Positions 58,829 through 64,000 of a stretch of DNA of 64,000 nt are shown one piece after another. Below the pieces are notes generated by a model. That model searched no databases. It was not told the origin of the DNA and saw only the letters and a program-made list of their open reading frames with translations. A program made the translations under genes and the position numbers. Source of the stretch: Macrotrachela quadricornifera (lineage: Eukaryota; Rotifera; Eurotatoria; Philodinida; Philodinidae); NCBI GenBank assembly GCA_022393335.1, contig JAJEKB010021378.1:662711-726710 (forward strand), given 5' to 3'. The stretch's first letter is position 1. The number at the start of each line of letters is the position of its first letter.

Positions 58829-58939
58829 GCATAATTTGATCATATATATCTACTATTTGATAGAGGAAGTCTTCTTCTGTAATCCTACATATGTTATGTT
58901 ATGTGGACAAAAATTCAACTGTAAGTCATAGTCGCCTTT

Positions 58940-59160
58940 CTATTAAGTAAAATAATTTATTATTATCCGGATCATTTTCTCAAAATATATTTCGCATATT
59001 TTCAATAGATCAAAGACATGCATTTGATCATAGCTGATGACCCAGCAAAATGACGAAATTACTATGATAATACAGAATAGTGACATAATATGAATATATA
59101 CTCGTATATTCTTTTAAAATGTTCTTAACGAAACAGCGATCACCAAGCTCTTCTCGATTA
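58940..59160. other. No gene seen
   Basis: AT-rich; nothing recognised. Confidence 0.35.
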
Positions 59161-59161
59161 A

Positions 59162-59480
59162 TTGGCATTTATGTCAATACTGTCCTACTAGTGTAATTTC
59201 GCATACACCGAAGCCGGGCGTAGAACGGGAATCCCGGGAACGATATTTTCGGATCCGATCAAGTTTGAGCTTCGTCATCCCCGGTACCAAACATCGCGAA
59301 TTTAAACTTGAAAAACCGAGGTTTCCGCTGCGGGAAATAGCTGGTCCCGAATATGATTGGGTCAGCAAATATCGAAATTGAGAAGTTTGGACTCCGAGTA
59401 TATTTAAGTGCAGTCGATGTATCATTTTATTTCATCCATCTGGTTGAGTTAGCGTCTCGCGCTCATATTATGGCAGCTGC
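59162..59480. other. GC-rich patch, possible transposon remnant
   Basis: GC is clearly higher than around it, with CCGGG words (GAAGCCGGGCG, AATCCCGGGAACG, CATCCCCGGTACC) like those in the hAT subterminal region at 58165-58530. Probably a remnant of a related element. Open frames on both strands are unconvincing. Confidence 0.35.
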
Positions 59481-59677
59481 TGCTGTTCAGCTTTTTCGGT
59501 TCGAGAAGAGGATCTTTTTGCCCAATTTGAAAATATGTCCGCCTATCTACAAGAATTTGTGATATTTTCTGCTGATTTTTAAAAATTCCAGGTGAGTTCT
59601 GACAGAAATTCGGTTTCTGCGCATTATTGGTCTTCTTTTTGGTAGAAAATACCTCGCAGAACCTCAGTGAATCTATT

Positions 59678-61030
59678 ATAGGCGTGTTCCATGAAAAATC
59701 TAACTTGATAAGGGGAGATCTAATGTTGACCCTATCTGAAATTTAAGAGTTTCAAACTACGCTTTTCCTTTTGTCTAGCAAACACTTTTCTTCAAAATGC
59801 TCGAAAGTAGGTTTTCTAAAAAACTATGATTTTTGGACCCAGTGTTCCACAAACAAGCATTTTTCTGAAAAAGAAGGAAATAAAGTATACAACACGTCTA
59901 ATTATACGGCTGTACTCAAGAAAGAATCGGCTACGTCTTAAAAACATAGTCAAGTCTCAAACTCTCACTTTAGATTTTTAAACTTGATTTGAAAATTTTC
60001 CAATTAGATTTTTGTTTAAAATCTAAATAACTCAACACTAAAAAGTAGTGAAGACCTTGGTCAAAGACTATTCGATAGAGAATTGAAAATTAAACAAACG
60101 TAGATAGGTGATGAATTTTTATCTGAAAACTTTAACAAAACCGCTCGAGCCTGGTGTTATTGAATTGGCAACATCGAGATGCATATTTAAAACAATGTTC
60201 TGGTTGCATCAGATAAAACTAGTCCAAGAAATGCTGATTTTAATTTTGTCAAAAGTTTCTAAAGTTCGGACCAAAGGTAAATTAATGGTTTCGCGAAAAA
60301 AGCAATTTAAAAAGAGTTTTCCAAATAATCTTTTGTTTTACTGCCATTCTGTAATGGAACATGCTTCGGTCGAAATAGAGCCATCATTATTTGAACTAGT
60401 TTTATCTGATACACCTAGGGCTTTTTTTTTATATACGCATCTCGATATTCCCGATCCAATAATACCAGTCTGGAGCGGTTTTGTTAAAATTTCCAGATTT
60501 TCACAGAGGTTTTAAACTTTGTTGAAATGTTTGAAAAGAGGTTTTGGAAAAATCTCAGACAATCAAACAGATTCTAGAAATTCGTCACTTATCTATGTTT
60601 GTTTAATTTTCAATTCTCTATCGAATGGTCTTTGGCCAAGGTCTTCATTACTTTTTAGTGTTGAGTTATCTAGATTTTAAACAAAAATCCAATTGGAAAA
60701 TTTTCAAACCAAGTTTAAAAATCTAAAGTGAGAGTTTGAGACTTGACTATGTTTTTAAGACGTAGCCGATTCTTTCTTGAGCACAGCCGTATAATTAGAC
60801 GTGTTGTATACTTTATTTCCTTCTTTTCCAGAAAAATGCTTGTTTGTGGAACACTGGCCCCAAAAATCATAGTTTTTTAGAAAACCTACTTTCGAGCATT
60901 TTGAAGAAAAGTATTCGCTAGACAAAAGAAGGAGCGCAGTCTAAAACTCTCAAATTCCATATATCGTTAAGTTTGGTCAAAACTGGAAAAGTTAGTCTAG
61001 AACAACTTTCTCATGAAACACGTCTATTGT
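59678..61030. mobile_element. Long inverted-repeat element, arms about 480 bp
   Basis: 59678-60165 and about 60450-61030 are inverted copies: tips AGGCGTGTTCCATGA and TCATGAAACACGTCT, then AAGTATACAACACGTCTAAT, GAAAGAATCGGCTACGTC, AACTCAACACTAAAAAGTAG, and inner ends TTAACAAAACCGCTCGAG. The arms differ by several percent and one lacks short pieces. The 135-codon frame at 60108-60515 runs through both inner arms, so it is a by-product of the palindrome. Confidence 0.82.
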
Positions 61031-62016
61031 TTGTTCAATGGCTGCCGAAAAGTCATACGAATATTTTCTATGAAATTTCTAGCCACTTTTACCTTTCAAA
61101 ACAATAGCAAACCTCGCTCCTATTCTCACTTTTTCACCTAGTAACAAACGTAAGCCAATCTTGATCTGTAATGGATTCATATATCAACTGAGTAGAATTG
61201 GTTCAGAAGTCACAAGCACTGGTGTTGTAAGTACCGAATGTGGTTAGTTTATGTCCATACCGATCACAACAATCAATATAAGAGAAAAACGGACGATCAT
61301 GACTCTTACAAGCATACGTAGATACCTGAAAATATTGAAATAAGTACCTTTGGAAGACTAAAAACGAAATAAGCCAGATCTGAAGCAGACAGCATTGGTT
61401 CAGTTCGTGTTTCTGGCCGTTCTGAGTTTTGAATATTGATCTTATATATTGAATCAAATGTTCTCATTTCTTCTAAACGAGTTATTAGTTGAAAAGTAGT
61501 CAAAATGAGTGGTTATCAACGAAAAAAATGTTAAGGTACAGCTTGTTTTGATTAGTTTTGCTGGTTCTAATTGAACCAATCGCGAATCGGAATAATTCGG
61601 TTCAGTTCCATCCAGTATCTGACCCCTTTATTGAGCGAAACAAGTGAGTATTCGTATCTTCTTATATTTTTTCAGCTTTTGATCTATTAAAATATTCGAT
61701 CTGTCAAGTTTTTCATTTTTTCAACACTTCGGTTTTCGACTTTGAACCTTCAAGAATTAAATCTTTCAACTGTTTAACTTCTTAGATATTTAGCTTTTAA
61801 ACTAATTATGAGAGCACAATATTTTCTACGTTTATAAATCTACATATTTCTTGACATATACTTAACTTCACCCAAACATTTTATTTTATCCGTATATGTT
61901 CTAATGTAGTTTGAAGATTTTCACCCTCATTTTCACCTTCAAAAATTCTTTAAAAACATTCATTAAAATCAGAAGAGCTTTATTTAATAAAAGGATTTCA
62001 ATAGACAATATTCTAA
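61031..62016. other. No gene seen
   Basis: AT-rich. A patch at 61560-61620 (GGTTCTAATTGAACCAATCG, GGTTCAGTTCC) resembles hAT-like ends but has no partner. Minus frames at 61203-61503 show no domain. Confidence 0.4.
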
Positions 62017-64000
62017 TTAGAATAATTTCTTACATTCGTTTTTGTATGTTTCCGAAGGTAAAATAAAAATAACAAAAGTAAGTAGCGAAGGAGCAAATGA
62101 AATAAAATAACCAGCTAAAAATAACCATGGATCACGATCAGATTTCATACAATCTGGTAATAATGAAATAATAAGACGAGGTGTAGCAAGTATAATAAGA
62201 ATGACAGGTGAAATAATTAAATGTTTATTTTGAGTTAATTGTTGATGAATATACTTTTTGAGTGGTTGGTTTTTTTTAACAAAAAAACGTCTTCGTGCAA
62301 TATTATAAATGATTACTAAAGCTGAAATAATATTGAAACAGAATGGTAAAAAAAAGTGAAGAATTTGTATAATAGAATTATAGATTTGAATCGAGGATGA
62401 ATGTCGTGTAATGCACCATGTTCGTTGTTCAACATCATCAGTAATGAGACGACGATAAATCGGATCATGTATATTCGAAATGGCGGTTATAATAAATAAA
62501 ACAACGATCAAACATTTTGCTATTTGTTTACTTTTTGTTTTATTAAATTTAGCACCTTGTACAACCGCTGATGCTCGTTCAATAGTGACACATGCATGAA
62601 GCCAGTCGCTAAAATTAAGACACGTTCGAAGGATAAAATCTATGCATAAACATTGAATATGTAGAAATGTCATGTTTGTAATATATGTCATTTGTGTCAG
62701 TAGAAGAAATGCAAATTTTAATGCAAAAATGATCATGATCAAAATAGCTAGAAGTGAAGTAGTAAAAAGATAAAGACCACAGCCGACTTTTTGTGTTTCT
62801 TTTCTAATAAAAACTAATGCACAAATAATACCATTTATAATACCAATAATAAACATGACACTAATAAGAATAAGACTAAATTTAATGACAAATAATTGTG
62901 TTCGAAAACTTGTCTCTGGACGTATTTGATAAGCAAGAATACTGTCTAGTGAAAGTGAGAAACCTTTGGTTGAAAATTGACATTTAGAACCATAAAAACA
63001 ATCTTGACAAAGGCAAGCTGATTTAGTTGGACATTTAGCATCATCTTGAAAGCATTGTCCATCATTTTCACAATTTCCCAAATCACCTTGACAAATATGT
63101 GCTTTGTTATGTTCGAACAATACACATACAGCAAATCGATTTGTATCACATATACACATATGTACTTCATCATAGAAACATGAAAGATTCAAATTTTGTT
63201 TACATGGTACTTGATAATATTTGATACGACGTATGAGATGAAATTTAGCAAAAGTTGAATTGAAAAGTTCGTTAATTGATGGGCAATAATTTTCAGAAGA
63301 TACATACATATTTATCTCAGTATTATTATTTCTTTCAAAATTAATTAAATAATATCTTTTATCAAATTCAGCAAATACGAGATCAAATTGATTAATAGTC
63401 GTACGAATAACAGCTGAGCTTTCATATGGATGTAGTCTTTTGAATGTTGTAATATGTTGATGTTTAGTCAATAGTTTGTCTTGAATTATATGTAATAGAA
63501 CTAACGATGGAATAGATATTGAAGAATGAAAAGAGACAATTAACTTGGTTAATGGTAATTGACAATGTTCTCCCCAAAAATCTTCATGACATAAACATTT
63601 TTTCACAAAAAAAGACTGTCTTCGTTCATCATCTGGTACACATTGACCTCCATTTAAACATTCTCCCGAATTCTGACAAGGATCTAATTTAATATAACAT
63701 CTTGGTCCACCTCGTCCAAGAGCACACAAACAAATCGACGTTGGATAACTGCTGATACACAATGAACCAGGAGCACAAGAACATGATGTTGCTGATACTT
63801 GCATATATTGACATTGATTTCCAAACCAACCTGGATCGCAACGACATAAAGTTCTTTTTTTGTTTGTATCCAGATTTGCTACTGTACATACACCATGTCC
63901 GTGGCAATCAAGCGCGCATATGTTTTCACCAATGATTGTCGTATATGATGGAATATTGATTTGAATTGATAGACGATAAACAGGTAAAAAAGAAAACTCT
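62017..64000 (-). CDS. EGF-repeat 7TM receptor, 5' end outside window
   Basis: The frame is open from the window edge to the stop at 62017 (about 660 residues seen). In order: an EGF domain (CALDCHGHGVCTV, then CRCDPGWFGNQC); a second EGF-like unit (CAPGSLCISS, CLCALGRGGPRC); a third (CQNSGECLNGGQCV, CLCHEDFWGEHC); a spacer of about 150 residues with N-glycosylation sites; a fourth EGF (CENDGQCFQDD, CLCQDCFYGSKC); then seven hydrophobic helices. After TM3 comes TIERASAVV where rhodopsins have DRY, and the last helix ends in FILPSETYKNECKKLF. EGF domains in front of a rhodopsin-type 7TM unit, with no GAIN/GPS motif visible, set it apart from adhesion GPCRs of the EGF-7TM (CD97) class. Probably a plasma-membrane adhesion or signalling receptor. 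No intron is visible in this part. An internal ATG at 63804 is not the start. Confidence 0.88.
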   Translation of the reverse strand, partial: EFSFLPVYRLSIQINIPSYTTIIGENICALDCHGHGVCTVANLDTNKKRTLCRCDPGWFGNQCQYMQVSATSCSCAPGSLCISSYPTSICLCALGRGGPRCYIKLDPCQNSGECLNGGQCVPDDERRQSFFVKKCLCHEDFWGEHCQLPLTKLIVSFHSSISIPSLVLLHIIQDKLLTKHQHITTFKRLHPYESSAVIRTTINQFDLVFAEFDKRYYLINFERNNNTEINMYVSSENYCPSINELFNSTFAKFHLIRRIKYYQVPCKQNLNLSCFYDEVHMCICDTNRFAVCVLFEHNKAHICQGDLGNCENDGQCFQDDAKCPTKSACLCQDCFYGSKCQFSTKGFSLSLDSILAYQIRPETSFRTQLFVIKFSLILISVMFIIGIINGIICALVFIRKETQKVGCGLYLFTTSLLAILIMIIFALKFAFLLLTQMTYITNMTFLHIQCLCIDFILRTCLNFSDWLHACVTIERASAVVQGAKFNKTKSKQIAKCLIVVLFIITAISNIHDPIYRRLITDDVEQRTWCITRHSSSIQIYNSIIQILHFFLPFCFNIISALVIIYNIARRRFFVKKNQPLKKYIHQQLTQNKHLIISPVILIILATPRLIISLLPDCMKSDRDPWLFLAGYFISFAPSLLTFVIFILPSETYKNECKKLF

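Larger units (their letters stand above)
56805..58939. mobile_element. Outer foldback element, split by a hAT insertion
   Basis: Left half 56805-57004 and right half 58829-58939 are inverted: AAAGGCGACTAT with ATAGTCGCCTTT at the tips, GGATTATAGAGGTAGACTTC with GAAGTC-TCTGTAATCC, and the CTATTTGA/TCAAATAG words. In its centre is a hairpin with GAAGCATCAATAGATGGCG and CATCTATTGATGCCTC (56915-56995). The hAT element at 57005-58820 interrupts it. Original length would have been about 310 bp, MITE-sized. Confidence 0.75.

Noticed and set aside
60108..60515. 135-codon open frame inside the long inverted repeat
   Set aside because: It reads through parts of both arms of the palindrome and has no recognisable domain.

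Overview
The window looks like an AT-rich animal nuclear genome, most likely a bdelloid rotifer. The reasons are very short introns (mostly 53-58 bp, GT..AG), compact genes of animal type (ABCC transporter, SK-type potassium channel, rhodopsin-like and EGF-bearing 7TM receptors, F-box/LRR protein, Arf-like GTPase), a few intron-poor genes of a kind often acquired by transfer in bdelloids (MFS transporter, formyltransferase), and hAT, Tc1/mariner and piggyBac debris. The taxon is inferred from gene content and intron style; no marker gene proves it. Two runs of exactly 400 N (20821-21220 and 37003-37402) are scaffold gaps.

Layout. 1-8.5 kb: repeats, with a hAT transposase 3' fragment (1.75-2.5 kb) and two foldback elements, but no gene I can support. 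8.56-12.35 kb: a complete two-exon ABCC/MRP4-like transporter, followed by a 392-bp foldback and a non-autonomous hAT element with a perfect 8-bp target duplication. 15.4-16.4 kb: an isopenicillin-N-synthase-type 2-oxoglutarate dioxygenase with a signal peptide. 18.0-18.9 kb: a formyltransferase. 19.8-20.2 kb: an internally deleted piggyBac relic. 20.5-22.5 kb: an SK-type potassium channel gene, minus strand, interrupted by a gap, with a frameshift and no visible GYG filter. 23.9-27.3 kb: a rhodopsin-like GPCR cluster in three states (relic, one stop codon, intact). 28.6-29.4 kb: a prolyl-4-hydroxylase-like dioxygenase. 30.4-31.8 kb: an internally deleted mariner abutting a broken GEVED-like domain. 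32.3 kb: a degenerate tRNA-like sequence. 33.3-34.2 kb: an atypical Arf-like GTPase, followed by a 70-bp minisatellite. 37.65-41.1 kb: an F-box/LRR gene in which 15 successive 28-residue units are each one 84-bp exon, most separated by introns of 53-56 bp.

42-62 kb is transposon-rich. Several foldback elements share an internal repeat of about 210 bp but have different ends, and one supplies the C-terminus of a secreted-protein gene (55.5-56.5 kb). The same stretch holds decayed hAT and Tc1 copies, an MFS transporter (47.6-49.0 kb), and a three-layer nest of transposons at 56.8-58.9 kb. The window closes inside an EGF-7TM receptor gene (62.0 kb to beyond 64 kb).

There is no operon-like organisation. 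The genes are independent membrane-transport, receptor and oxygenase genes separated by transposon debris. The dominant unexplained theme is the number of long inverted repeats (about a dozen), which could fold into hairpin RNA if transcribed.
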